Source of the DNA: RH2-MAG17b sp050745265
GTDB taxonomy: Bacteria > Acidobacteriota > Terriglobia > UBA7540
NCBI GenBank assembly: GCA_050745265.1
Contig: JBOGKE010000106.1
Coordinates: 7,825 to 71,824, forward strand
DNA: 64,000 nucleotides
Direction of reading: 5' to 3'
The translations under genes and the position numbers were made by a program. Positions 1 through 9,673 of the stretch are shown here, one piece after another; position 1 is the stretch's first letter; each line of letters starts with the position of its first letter. The notes under the pieces were generated by a model. The model was not told where the DNA came from. It saw only the letters and a list, made by a program, of their open reading frames with translations, and searched no databases.

Positions 1-329
1 GGCACAAAGCCGGGCGGCATCTCGATTCGCGCGCACGCCATGAGCCATGTGCCGGCTGGAACGCGGAGACTATTGGAGTTGCGGTCGACCGCCATTCCCC
101 CCGCCCCAAAACGGATCGTCTCCACCAGGAACGATACGCCGGTGCTCCGCGGATTGATAAAGCTCAAATCGTTCGGGCGCTGCCACGCCCAAAGGATGAC
201 AGGCGGCGAGCCGGCGAAATCGTGCCCATGTTGGGCACGATCAGCGGCGTAGTGGGCCCGCGCAGTAGTGCAGCCCGATGCGGCTGCAAGCGCCGCGAGG
301 AGTGGGGCAGCGAGAATTTCTCTTCTCAT
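1..329 (-). CDS. DUF3142 family lipoprotein (3' part beyond window)
   Basis: Translating the minus strand from the ATG at 329 gives a short basic N-terminus, a hydrophobic stretch and a lipobox-like LAAASGC, so this is probably a lipoprotein. It is followed by VILWAWQRPNDLSFINP and a GVSFLVETI segment. These match the start of DUF3142 proteins, whose function is not established. The frame stays open to the window edge, so about 109 N-terminal residues are visible and the C-terminus is missing. The forward ORFs in this interval are shadows. The family call rests on motif memory; the reading frame is clear. Confidence 0.7.
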   Translation of the reverse strand, partial: MRREILAAPLLAALAAASGCTTARAHYAADRAQHGHDFAGSPPVILWAWQRPNDLSFINPRSTGVSFLVETIRFGAGGMAVDRNSNSLRVPAGTWLMACARIEMPPGFV

Positions 330-354
330 CTCCAATGTGTTAGGCGGCGCTGTA

Positions 355-495
355 TATCAGGGCACGACTTCAGTCGTGGCGCAAGTGATGCCGCTCAATT
401 CCCGTCTTCGCCCCGCCCGGCGCGCCTGGTGCGGCGGGCGGGGCGAAAGATTCGTTGGCGCCGTTCATCGGCACGACTGAAGTCGTGCCCTGATA
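355..495. repeat. REP-like inverted repeat pair with TTCAG loop
   Basis: A 26-bp unit at 355-380 is repeated inverted at 470-495 with one mismatch. Each unit holds the palindrome GCACGACTTCAGTCGTG, a 7-bp stem around a TTCAG-type core. The 89 bp between them carry no gene. The arrangement resembles a bacterial interspersed mosaic element between the DUF3142 gene and the end of the tricorn-like gene. Confidence 0.75.
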
Positions 496-529
496 CGAGG
501 CTGCCAATGACACCGCCCGAACCCGCTCA

Positions 530-3500
530 TCATTCCTGTGCGGGCAATGGCGGCGGGTGCGGGTGATGATTGGGATACGGCGGCGGCGCGTAATGCGGCG
601 GCGGATTCTTCGCCAACAATTCCATCGCGACGGCCACGGCGCGTTCGAGCTGCGGATCGTGTCCCTGGCGCACGAGCGCTGGATCCTGCCACACCTCAAC
701 GTCGGGCGGTATTCCGTGATTTTCCACCTGCCAGTGGCCGTTCAGCCCGCCGATGGCCCAGCGAGGCGCGGTGACGGAGCCGCCGTCCATCAGCGGCGGA
801 TAACCTCCGATTCCGACGAGTCCACCCCAAGTCCTCACGCCCACCAGCGGCCCAATCGCGGTGCGATGGAAGTACCAGGGCAGAGCGTCTCCCCCCGAGC
901 CGGAGAATTGATTGATGATCATCACCTTCGGCCCGAAGATGGCCTCCGGGGGCTCGAGATACGTTTTTCCGTAACGGCCCTCGGTGATCGCCATCGGTTT
1001 CCGTCGCAGGTAGTCGATGATGTAATCCGAGAGCTGGCCGCCGTGATTGAATCGCTCATCAATGATCGCGCCTTCCTTATCGACTTGCGAAAAGAAGTAG
1101 CGATTGAAATTCGTGAACCCGCCCACGGCGGTGTCGGGTAGGTAGACGTAGGCAAGCTTGCCGCCGCTGAGCTTGTCCACTCTGCGGCGGTTGGCTTCGA
1201 TCCAATCGAGGTTGCGCAGCGCGTGATCGTTGGGCACCGGAATTACGATGACGTGGCGCGAGCCCCGGCCGTCCGGGTACGGTCCTACTTCGAGCGACAC
1301 CTGCTTGCCGGCCGTGTTCTCGAAAAAGCTGTAGATGTTGTCTGTTCCGTGGAGCTCGCGGCCATTCACGGCCAGCAGGTATTCGCCGGGCTGGACGTTG
1401 ACGCCCGGCTGCGTGAGCGGAGCGTGAAGGTCGGGATTCCAATTTTCGCCGCTATAGATTGTGGCGAAGCGGTAGCGGTTGTTTTCGATTGTGTAGTCCG
1501 CCCCCAGTAGCCCCACGGTGACGTGCGGGACTTGCGGCTCGACGCCGCCGCGGATGAACATATGGCCCACGGAAATGTAGCTGAGCATCTCTTCGAAGAG
1601 AAAGTTCAAGTCGTCGCGCGATTCGATTCCGGGCAGATACGCGGCGAACTCCTTCTCCGCCGCATCGGCGTTGAGACCGTGAAGGTGAGGATCATAGAAG
1701 AAGGCGCGCTCGATGCGCCACACTTCGTGGTACATCTGATTCCACTCTTCGCGCGGCACCACGTAAACCTGCATCTGATCGGTCTTCAGAAGACCATCGC
1801 CCGCTTTCGCCGCCGCCTTGGAAGAGGTGATGAACCAGTGGGGGCCTAGCTTGTAGAGCATCTTATCGCCGTTGAAAGAGAGATCGAACGAAGAAATTCC
1901 GCTCACGATCGTCTGCGTCTTGCGCGCTTTGAGATCAAACTTGATCACCGAGAGCGGCGGCGGACCCGGCGGCTCGCGCCGGACCTCGACGATCGGCGCT
2001 TCGACGAGAAACAGCTCGCCCGTTTTTCCCGCGGACATCCCAACGTAATTCGCCGGCGGGACGGGCAGCGCGAGCGTGCGGTTGAGAATGCCGTCGAAGT
2101 CGATGCTCACGGTGACCGTCGGCTTCGGGGGCTTATTCTTGGCCGCGGCACCAGCGGGCGGCTTGGACGCCTCTGCTTTTTCTTCATCGCTCTCGGGCAG
2201 TAGCGGCGACTTCACGTTCCTGGCGAGCACCACCACGTATCCGCTACGGGTGACCGGGTGAGCTTCGCTCGACATATCGAGCCAGCCGGCCGTCAATCCC
2301 ATATCGGTGCTGGCGGTGAAGTAGATGTATTTTCCGCCGCGATCGAAGTTCGGATAAAGGCAGTCGCTCATGCCGTCGGTGATTTGAGTGGCTTTGTGAT
2401 CCGCGAGCGAATAGACGAACACCGCGCGAAGATGGTTCGGGAGCTCCTTGGTGTAGGCGAGCCATTTGCTGTCGGGCGACCAGGCTTCGTCGAATTCGTG
2501 CAGCGGCGTGCCGAACAGGTCCGTATCGATTTTGACCGGCGCCGGGTGATCGAGATCGAGGTACCACAGATTCATGGCTTGATCGCTGAAGGAAACCGTC
2601 TTGCCGTCCGGAGACCAGCGGAGCTGGTAATAGTAGGCCGAAGGCTGCGCGAGATGGATCGTCCTCACCGGCCCGAGGCCGCTCTGCTCGCGGATGCGGA
2701 GGTCGTATTCGCCCGTGCCATCCGAGAAGTACGCGATCCACTTGCCGTCGGGCGACCACGCCGGGTCGCGATCTTCTACGGCGGGGCTGTTCGTGATGTC
2801 GCGAATGTCGCCTTTTTTCACCGGCACGGTGAGAATATCGCCGTGGGCTTCGAATACGGCGCGTGCGCCGGTGGGCGAGATGTCGGAATGCACGATGTGG
2901 GTTCCCACGTTCTCGAAGCGCGGCTGGAGCTGGGGCATGTCCGCAATCGCTTCGATGGGAATCAGCTTCGAGCGGCGGCTCTTGAGATCGTAAAGATGAA
3001 TTTGGCCGAACTGCGAATAGACGATCGCGTCCGGCCCGGCCGAGGCGTAGGTGATGTCGAAGCCGGTGTTTTTCAGCACCTGCGTGACCTTCCGGCTTTG
3101 CGTGTCGTAGGCGAAGAGGGTGATGGGGCCATTGCGGTCGGAGAGGAAGTAGACGGTGTGCCCGATCCACATAGGGTCATCGTCATTCGAATTATCGCGG
3201 GGGATTTTCACCACGCTCGAGTCGGAGAGATTGGCGATCCACACCGGAGTGGTTTGCCCGCCGCGGTAACCCTGCCAGAACGGCTCCCATCGGAAGTTGG
3301 GAACGTAGGCGAGGTGAGTGCCGTCGGGAGAATACGACCCGGTCTCCGCCATCGGAAGGGGCAACTCGGTCGGGAATCCGCCCGTTGCCGGAACCGTAAA
3401 GAGTTGATGGGGATCTGAGTAGCTCGACCGTCCCGAGGCGAAGAGGACGCTCTTGCCGTCCGGCGTCCAGCCGACCGCTCCATCGAGTCCGGGATGATAC

Positions 3501-3835
3501 GTGAGCCGCAGGGGCTCTCCGCCGGACGCGGGTACGACGTAGACGTCATCATTCCCTTGATAGTTCCCGGTGTAGGCGAGCATGGTTCCGTCGGGCGAGA
3601 AGACCGGCTGCTGCAGCGTGTCGGCGCCGGTGACGAGTCGATGCGCGCGGCCGCCGGCGCGGCTGACGATCCAGATGTCTCCGCCATAGGCGAACGCGAT
3701 CTGCGTTTTGCTGACCGCCGGTGTTTGCAAGAGCAACGGAGGGTTGGGCGCCCCAAGACAGCCGATCGCCACCAGAACACCGAGCGCAATCGCCGCCGCA
3801 AGCCGAATTAACCGCTGAACAGAATTACGATTCAC
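530..3835 (-). CDS. Tricorn-like S41 protease (TolB propeller, PDZ, S41 domain)
   Basis: The protein has a signal-like hydrophobic N-terminus (LIRLAAAIALGVLVAIGCLG), then two runs of TolB/WD-like propeller repeats (SPDGT, WSPDGKWIAY, WTPDGK) over about residues 30-600. A PDZ region and a C-terminal S41 protease fold follow. By analogy with archaeal tricorn, the likely catalytic residues are His about 758 (GHMF), Ser about 980 (SGSGGD) and Glu about 1038 (VENHG). The frame is open to 4159, but the GTG at 3835 has a GGGGGTGG ribosome site just upstream and puts the signal sequence at the N-terminus. It gives 1101 residues, close to the usual size. The tail is rich in Pro and His. The signal suggests a periplasmic peptidase. 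Tricorn has Ser-His where this protein has Gly-His. Confidence 0.88.
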   Translation of the reverse strand: MNRNSVQRLIRLAAAIALGVLVAIGCLGAPNPPLLLQTPAVSKTQIAFAYGGDIWIVSRAGGRAHRLVTGADTLQQPVFSPDGTMLAYTGNYQGNDDVYVVPASGGEPLRLTYHPGLDGAVGWTPDGKSVLFASGRSSYSDPHQLFTVPATGGFPTELPLPMAETGSYSPDGTHLAYVPNFRWEPFWQGYRGGQTTPVWIANLSDSSVVKIPRDNSNDDDPMWIGHTVYFLSDRNGPITLFAYDTQSRKVTQVLKNTGFDITYASAGPDAIVYSQFGQIHLYDLKSRRSKLIPIEAIADMPQLQPRFENVGTHIVHSDISPTGARAVFEAHGDILTVPVKKGDIRDITNSPAVEDRDPAWSPDGKWIAYFSDGTGEYDLRIREQSGLGPVRTIHLAQPSAYYYQLRWSPDGKTVSFSDQAMNLWYLDLDHPAPVKIDTDLFGTPLHEFDEAWSPDSKWLAYTKELPNHLRAVFVYSLADHKATQITDGMSDCLYPNFDRGGKYIYFTASTDMGLTAGWLDMSSEAHPVTRSGYVVVLARNVKSPLLPESDEEKAEASKPPAGAAAKNKPPKPTVTVSIDFDGILNRTLALPVPPANYVGMSAGKTGELFLVEAPIVEVRREPPGPPPLSVIKFDLKARKTQTIVSGISSFDLSFNGDKMLYKLGPHWFITSSKAAAKAGDGLLKTDQMQVYVVPREEWNQMYHEVWRIERAFFYDPHLHGLNADAAEKEFAAYLPGIESRDDLNFLFEEMLSYISVGHMFIRGGVEPQVPHVTVGLLGADYTIENNRYRFATIYSGENWNPDLHAPLTQPGVNVQPGEYLLAVNGRELHGTDNIYSFFENTAGKQVSLEVGPYPDGRGSRHVIVIPVPNDHALRNLDWIEANRRRVDKLSGGKLAYVYLPDTAVGGFTNFNRYFFSQVDKEGAIIDERFNHGGQLSDYIIDYLRRKPMAITEGRYGKTYLEPPEAIFGPKVMIINQFSGSGGDALPWYFHRTAIGPLVGVRTWGGLVGIGGYPPLMDGGSVTAPRWAIGGLNGHWQVENHGIPPDVEVWQDPALVRQGHDPQLERAVAVAMELLAKNPPPHYAPPPYPNHHPHPPPLPAQE

Positions 3836-4237
3836 ACCCACCCCCGAGCATCGGCAGAGTAGCGGCCGGCCGGCGTTGTTCCACTCGATAGGCAAAGATC
3901 GCCGGTACCAAATCGCGAAGCCGCGCCCAGCATTATAAGCCATGCGTGCGCGTTGAGACAGGTGATTTGCCCTTGCTGTCGGTAGCACCTCATACATCAG
4001 GTTCAGCGAGCCAGTGACTCGTCTCATTTTGGCATTCGCAAAATACCGCCCTAAACCAGGGCGGGCCAATGGGGTCCGTCGCGGCTGCCCTCTTTCCCGA
4101 ATGCGGGACGGCGAAGCGAGCTTGCCCTGATGCAGGAAGGGCTCCCGAAAACCTAACAAGGCCGGCGATCACAGATCGCCGCCACAGCAAAAGGCCGGCG
4201 ATCGCCAACTCCCGCGAGAGCGAGATTCGTTCAGGAG

Positions 4238-5767
4238 CTAGCGGTCTTCCGCCATCATGCGGCGCGTCATCGGGTCAATTGGCGCGTGGTCGTCGGTGAA
4301 AACGACGGTTCCGGTCGGGGGTTCGAGCGGCGCCATGTGAGAAGCGGCTTCGCCGGCGATCCGTGCGATCCCGGGATCTCCCTCGTAGCTCCGCAGCTCC
4401 GCTCTCACGGACGCCGCCGTCGTGCGCTTCGCAAACGCGAACAGCATATAGTTTTTAGGCACTCGCGACGTAACGAGAACGGTGGGAAAGACGCGCTCGA
4501 GCGTGGCCCCCGACGACTCAAGGATTTGGCGCTTGCGACCGGCGTCATAGACGTTCATCATCAGCAGGCCGTCGGGGGTCATTCGCGCCCGAACCATGCG
4601 GAAAAACTGTTTCGTCACCAGATAGAAGGGGATGTAGGGGCCGCCCTGATAGAGATCAACGTGGACGAGATCGAACCGGCCGCAGCTCCGTTTGAGCCAG
4701 GGACGCGCGTCGGCGACATGGACGTGCAGCCAACTCGCATAGGTCGGGAGGCCAAAGAAGTCGCGCGCCGCCTTAACGACATCCGGGTCAATCTCGACCG
4801 CGTCTACCTGAAGCGCAGGGTCGGAAAGCCGCGCGAAGCGGATGGACCCCCCGGCGCCCATGCCCAGTGAAAGCAGATGCTTTGCGTGGACGAGGAGCGG
4901 ACCGAGCACGTACTCATCCTGGTAGGAGCCCGACCAGCGGCTGTTCATCTTGATGGTGGTGTGGGAGTGGCGCAGGTCGTTAAGGCAAAGCATCAAGTAC
5001 CCGTCATAATCCATCACGCGGACTTCGTTGTAGGCGGATTGCGCGCGCCAGAGTTCGTAGTAGCGCAAGCGTTGCACAGGCGCCAGCGCCACCACGAGCA
5101 GCGCCAGACCGCCCGCCAGAATGGCGCGACGATGCCCCGGCAGACCCGCCACGCCCAGCACGACCGAAATCGCGCATAGGATTTGAAGCGTGGCATGAGT
5201 CCCGAGGCCAGGAACCATCAGGAACGCCGTCAGTAAAACGCCGCCAATGCTGCCGACCGTGGCCAATGCATAAACGCGGCCGGCGGAAGAGCCGACGTGC
5301 CCGGCCCGCGCGAGCAGGCGAATAACAAAAGGCGACGTGCCCGCCAGCCCCAGCATCGGCGGGCCAAAAATCACCACGGTAGCAATGACCGGGCCTTCAA
5401 ACTGCCCGGCGTTGTAGAGGGATTCGAGAAGGCGAATTGCAGTGTAGAGGATGACGAGCTGATAGATGCCGCTCAGAAAAATTGTGATGTAGAGGGCGCG
5501 GTCGCTCGAGCATCGGTCGGAGAGCCAGCCGCCCCAAGCGTAACCCGCCGCTAGCGCCGCCATCACCACCGAAATCAGGCTGCCCCAGACGTAAATCGAA
5601 TAGCCGAAGTAGGGAGCGAAGAGCCGGAAGCCCACCAGCTCCAGCCCCATAATCACGGCGCCGGCCAGCGCCGCGGTCACGAGCCAGAGCGCCAGCCGCA
5701 CGCGAGAGGCTGCGACGGCCGAAGCATTCCGGTCGTCGGCGGTTGGCGCCTCTGCTTCAGCCGCCAT
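4238..5767 (-). CDS. Membrane-anchored spermidine-synthase-like protein
   Basis: The protein has 509 residues. The N-terminal half has about six or seven hydrophobic helices (first at LALWLVTAALAGAVIMGLEL), typical of fused MFS/spermidine-synthase proteins. The C-terminal half is a Rossmann methyltransferase-like domain with motif I LSLGMGAGGS, an acidic VDAVEIDPDVV loop and FDLVHVDLYQG, as in polyamine aminopropyltransferases. The ATG at 5767 follows a GGGGGA ribosome site. No other polyamine genes are nearby, so whether it makes spermidine is unknown; many such fusions have no proven substrate. Confidence 0.82.
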   Translation of the reverse strand: MAAEAEAPTADDRNASAVAASRVRLALWLVTAALAGAVIMGLELVGFRLFAPYFGYSIYVWGSLISVVMAALAAGYAWGGWLSDRCSSDRALYITIFLSGIYQLVILYTAIRLLESLYNAGQFEGPVIATVVIFGPPMLGLAGTSPFVIRLLARAGHVGSSAGRVYALATVGSIGGVLLTAFLMVPGLGTHATLQILCAISVVLGVAGLPGHRRAILAGGLALLVVALAPVQRLRYYELWRAQSAYNEVRVMDYDGYLMLCLNDLRHSHTTIKMNSRWSGSYQDEYVLGPLLVHAKHLLSLGMGAGGSIRFARLSDPALQVDAVEIDPDVVKAARDFFGLPTYASWLHVHVADARPWLKRSCGRFDLVHVDLYQGGPYIPFYLVTKQFFRMVRARMTPDGLLMMNVYDAGRKRQILESSGATLERVFPTVLVTSRVPKNYMLFAFAKRTTAASVRAELRSYEGDPGIARIAGEAASHMAPLEPPTGTVVFTDDHAPIDPMTRRMMAEDR

Positions 5768-6015
5768 GGTAGTCCCCCATTCGGCCGCGGATCCAGAAAT
5801 TCACAAGCAGCCGATACTTAAACGGTACATATGTATACCACAACTAAATGGCCACGGCACGGAATCTTCCTTTTGTGAGAGGAAAGCCGCTTTGCGCCAT
5901 GCCGCCAAGCAAGACGAACGTCGATTGAGGGAAAACGGAGCGGTGTGGCATTCATCTTGCTAGACCCATTCCGGCTGCACCATCTCAGATCCGTGCTTAC
6001 CGAACGACGAATTGA

Positions 6016-7329
6016 ATGTCCGCGAGCGAACCACACGAACAAGGGCTGAGACTGCTCCACTCCGGCCTGCCGAACGAGGCGGTACGCTGCTTCGCGGCCG
6101 CGCTCCGGGAACAGGAGACGAGCGCCCGCTGGAACGACTGGGCCACCGCGTCCTTGCGATGCGTGCGTTTTGCGGATGCCGAGCAGGGTTACCGACGCGC
6201 CCTCGCCATCGATCCCCGCAATGGACAGGCGGCGCTGAACCTGGGCGTTGGGCTGGCGCGGCAGGGGCGCTTCGGCGACGCAGTAGCATTTCTCGCGCAG
6301 CGCCGGGGAACCTTAAAGCCCGAACTGCAGGGGCTTTTCGACAGCCTTCTTGCGACATGCCGGGCGCGCCACGGGCAGGCCGTACCCGCTTCAATCCTGA
6401 GCGCCTTCGGAGATCGGGCAGTCGCCGCAATTTTCAGTGATTCGGCGCCGGTCGGGATCGCCGAACCCGCACTGAGCTGGCTGAATCCTCCTTCTCCACA
6501 GTTCTTGGCTTACGTCCGCGACCATGAGCGGCTGCCGTTCGATGACATACCTCCTGACCCAGAGAACTTTCTTAAGCCGCCCACGTTCCGCATCGCACAG
6601 GCCCACCGGATTTGGATCACGCTCGAAACTCTGCGCCGCCACCTCCCACCCGGAAAAAACACTGCGATCCTGGACCTGGGAGCGTTTCCGTTTGCGATCG
6701 ATCTCGGCATCCGCGAGTTCCTGAACGCCTCTTGCCCGATCTGGGCTTCCGTCCACCAGACTTTCCCTTGCGAGTGGAGCGAGTGGCTCGGAGAGCGCAA
6801 CATTCATCTCACCTGGACCAATCTCGATCCTCTGGTTCGGCCGAACGAACCGATTTCCGATATGAAGGATACGATTCAGGCGCGCGACACTTCGATGGGA
6901 CTCGTGATTTTCGCTCATGTGATCGAGCATCTCTACCAGCCGCTCCGGATACTCAAAGAGGCGTGTCGTGTCCTCGAGCCCGGCGGGCGCATTCTTGTCT
7001 CAACCGCTAACACGTTCATGGCGCAATCTCTGCTGGCGTTCCTCTCGCTCGGCGAGTATTTGCACGAGCCGGTCGAAGGCACCGCAGCGATGGCGTTCCG
7101 TAGCTGGAGAGGACACGTCCGCTTCTTCTCCGCCGGAGATCTGCAAAAACTTCTTGAGGCGGCGGGTTTCGAAGTGGTCGAAAGTCAGTTTTACAAAGTG
7201 CTGTATAACTCTTTCGTGGAAGAATATTTCCGGCAGCCGGTGCGCACGATACCCCGCTGGCGGGCCGAATTGCTCTCCTGCTGTCCCGGGTACAGGAACG
7301 AGATCGTGAGCGTCGGCCAAAAGCCATGA
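6016..7329 (+). CDS. TPR domain - SAM-dependent methyltransferase
   Basis: This 437-residue protein starts with two or three TPR units (EAVRCFAAALRE, ADAEQGYRRALAIDPRNGQAALNLG) over residues 10-100. A class I methyltransferase domain follows from about residue 210. Motif I appears as AILDLGAFPFAIDLG, an altered form of the usual DxGxGxG. Later signatures are VIFAHVIEHLYQP, ACRVLEPGGRILVST and the end of the fold near FEVVESQFYKV. Such proteins occur in glycan or lipopolysaccharide clusters. The neighbouring GT2-GT4 glycosyltransferase on the other strand fits this, but the substrate cannot be read from the sequence. Confidence 0.8.
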   Translation: MSASEPHEQGLRLLHSGLPNEAVRCFAAALREQETSARWNDWATASLRCVRFADAEQGYRRALAIDPRNGQAALNLGVGLARQGRFGDAVAFLAQRRGTLKPELQGLFDSLLATCRARHGQAVPASILSAFGDRAVAAIFSDSAPVGIAEPALSWLNPPSPQFLAYVRDHERLPFDDIPPDPENFLKPPTFRIAQAHRIWITLETLRRHLPPGKNTAILDLGAFPFAIDLGIREFLNASCPIWASVHQTFPCEWSEWLGERNIHLTWTNLDPLVRPNEPISDMKDTIQARDTSMGLVIFAHVIEHLYQPLRILKEACRVLEPGGRILVSTANTFMAQSLLAFLSLGEYLHEPVEGTAAMAFRSWRGHVRFFSAGDLQKLLEAAGFEVVESQFYKVLYNSFVEEYFRQPVRTIPRWRAELLSCCPGYRNEIVSVGQKP

Positions 7330-7348
7330 AGCCGGCGCGGGCGGGTTT

Positions 7349-9655
7349 TCACTTTGCGCCGCCCGCAGCGAGCGGCTCCAGATGCGCGGCCGGCGCCGGC
7401 GGGCTGAAGTCGGGTGATTCAAGTACCCGCGCATAAAGCGCAAGCGTCCGGTCGAGCAGCTTGTCCCTCGTGTAGCGAGCGAGATACTTCTTCCGCCCGG
7501 CTCGTCCGAGCACCTCGCGTTTTGCCTTGTTCGCCAGCAACTGATCGAGCGCGGCGCGCAGGCTCGCTTCATCTCCCGGCTCGGCGAGTAAACCGGTGAC
7601 GCCATGGTCAATCACCTCCGGCATACCTCCAGCGCGGCAGCCGACCACCGGCTTGCCGAACATCATCGCCTCCAGAAACACCAGCCCGAAGGATTCGTAG
7701 CGGGAAGGTGCAACAAAAATCTCACATTGAGCCAAGCGCGTTTCGAGCTCCTCGTCCGATATTTCTCCCGTGAAAATCACGCGATCGAACCAATCGGCGG
7801 AAGAATGCTGAGCTTGGAAACGCCGCGTGAACGATGATCCGTCCGCCTGCGGCGCGTCCTCGCCCGCCAGAGTGAAGCGCGCTTCCGGGTATTTTACGCA
7901 GGTCGCCGGAACGGCTCGAAGGAGCACGTCGATACCTTTTCGCAGCTCGAAGCGGCCCGTGTAGAGGATGTCGACGAAAGCGTTTGGCGGCGCCGGACGT
8001 GCCTCCACGGCCCGATCCTCCATTCCCAGCGGGACCACCTTGACCTGGCCGGGGCGAAACGCAACGCGATAAGAGTCATTCACCGTCTTCACAACGGCCT
8101 GGCTGATGGCGCGGACCGCGTCCGAACGCTCCAGCACGAGTGATTCAGCGGCAATCTGCTCGTCGAAGAACTGCCGCTGCCCCTTCGAGCCGTCGACCAA
8201 GTGGGAGTTGGTCTCGATCCACGTTTTCAGCGGAGTCTCGAGATTCGTCACTACGCGAAACGAGCCGTCGAGCACCACGGCAATTCCTTCCGCGTCCCAC
8301 ACCGGAGCCTCGACAATATCGACGGGGTGGACCGAATGGATCCAGCGCAGCTCGTGGAGCATTGATGCCGAATATTGCCAGATGTGCAAAGGAACCTTGA
8401 CTCCCTCGGGCGGAGGAGGAACCTCACTGCTCGGAACCAGGCGGTGCACCCACACGTCGTTTTCAAAATCGACCGTCGGGTGATCGCCGGAGCTCCGCGT
8501 CAGAACGTGAACCATATGGCCGCGCTCGGCGGGTCCGCAAGCGAGATCGTACGTCAAGCGCGGAATGCCGCCCTTAACTTCCGGGAGGTATCCCTGGCTC
8601 AGGAGGCACACGGTGAGTTTCCGCGACGCATCCAAAACCACCGGGTAAGGTTTGAACTCCGCGCGATGATTTCTCTCGAACACGTCCGTAGCGACTGCGC
8701 CTCGCATCTCTCTTGCCGCCGGCGAATCGCGCCAACGGCGCGGCTGAGTCATGCCTTTCAAGATGCCTTCGCGGAAGGCCTCCGTGGAATCACGGTAAAA
8801 CTTCTCGATCGTCTCTGACTCGATCTTGTTTTCGGCGAGCCATCCCTTAAGCGCCGATTCGACGCCGTCCGCGTACTGAGTCCAGTCCCGCAGCAGCGAA
8901 AGAAATTCCGTGCCCGGCGGCGCGTTCTTAAGTCCGAAGTAGACTTTGTTCTTGATGATGGATCGCCAGTCGGTGACGATCCGGTCGGCGTTGCGTAAGT
9001 GGCTCGGAAGATTGCGGTGATACACGAAAGCGTTGGGCAACTGTTTCAACAGATAGCCCGCGTCCACAAGGCGCAGGCAAACGTCCACCTCGTCCAGATA
9101 ATAGTCGAACTCCTCGTCAAATCCCCCTACATCGAGGATCGCACTCCGCCGGATCGCCGAATTCCCGCCTTGCAGGTTTGGAAAGCGCAGGCAGCCGGGA
9201 TAACAGAACGCGAGCGCCGGCTCGTTTCCATCGAAGAAAGAATTTCCGATGCGGTCGCAAATCGTGTATCGGTATTGAGGGCGAAAGCCTGTGTAGTCGA
9301 ACACGGTCCCCGTGACACCGCCGACGTCGTCGCTGTCGAAGCCGGCGACAGCGTCGTTCAGCCAATTCTCGTCGGCCACGGCGTCGTCATCCATGAAGGC
9401 GACCAAGTCGCCCCGCGCCATCTCGATGCCCACATTTCGCGAAACCGAGAGGTTGCGGTCGCCGCACGTCCCGACGCGAATCGCGCCCGCGTAGCGGTTG
9501 AGCACGTCCGCCGTGTGGTCAGTGGAGGGGCCGTTTACAACGATCACTTCGAAATGGGGGTAGTTGAGCCGCCGGAGTGAACGCAGCGCGGTGTCGAGGC
9601 TCGCGGCGCGGTTATACGTATTGATTACGACGGACACTCGGGATGGGCTTGGCAT
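7349..9655 (-). CDS. Two-domain glycosyltransferase (GT2 + GT4)
   Basis: The protein has 768 residues. Residues 1 to about 330 form a GT-A family 2 domain: VSVVINTYNRA, the acceptor-side DHTADVL and the metal-binding AFMDDDAVADENWL, with a later DEVDVCLRL. Residues about 350-760 form a GT-B family 4 domain: LSQGYLPEVKGGIPRLTYDL, VVPLGME, ILYTGRFELRKGIDVLL and the nucleotide-sugar loop VAPSRYESFGLVFLEAMMFG with GGMPEVIDHGVTGLL. It could add two successive sugars to one acceptor, probably in surface polysaccharide assembly on the cytoplasmic side. It is convergent with the TPR-methyltransferase and lies 18 bp after the coiled-coil gene, probably in one operon with it. The ATG at 9655 is clear. 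Confidence 0.9.
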   Translation of the reverse strand: MPSPSRVSVVINTYNRAASLDTALRSLRRLNYPHFEVIVVNGPSTDHTADVLNRYAGAIRVGTCGDRNLSVSRNVGIEMARGDLVAFMDDDAVADENWLNDAVAGFDSDDVGGVTGTVFDYTGFRPQYRYTICDRIGNSFFDGNEPALAFCYPGCLRFPNLQGGNSAIRRSAILDVGGFDEEFDYYLDEVDVCLRLVDAGYLLKQLPNAFVYHRNLPSHLRNADRIVTDWRSIIKNKVYFGLKNAPPGTEFLSLLRDWTQYADGVESALKGWLAENKIESETIEKFYRDSTEAFREGILKGMTQPRRWRDSPAAREMRGAVATDVFERNHRAEFKPYPVVLDASRKLTVCLLSQGYLPEVKGGIPRLTYDLACGPAERGHMVHVLTRSSGDHPTVDFENDVWVHRLVPSSEVPPPPEGVKVPLHIWQYSASMLHELRWIHSVHPVDIVEAPVWDAEGIAVVLDGSFRVVTNLETPLKTWIETNSHLVDGSKGQRQFFDEQIAAESLVLERSDAVRAISQAVVKTVNDSYRVAFRPGQVKVVPLGMEDRAVEARPAPPNAFVDILYTGRFELRKGIDVLLRAVPATCVKYPEARFTLAGEDAPQADGSSFTRRFQAQHSSADWFDRVIFTGEISDEELETRLAQCEIFVAPSRYESFGLVFLEAMMFGKPVVGCRAGGMPEVIDHGVTGLLAEPGDEASLRAALDQLLANKAKREVLGRAGRKKYLARYTRDKLLDRTLALYARVLESPDFSPPAPAAHLEPLAAGGAK

Positions 9656-9673
9656 GGCTTTGCAATCCGCGCG

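Noticed and set aside
222..566. Plus-strand frames at the window start
   Set aside because: They are antisense to the DUF3142 lipoprotein and cross the REP-like repeats.
2258..3418. Long plus-strand frame (386 codons) opposite the tricorn-like gene
   Set aside because: It lies wholly antisense to a well-supported gene, has Arg/Gly-rich composition and no known motif; typical GC-rich shadow.
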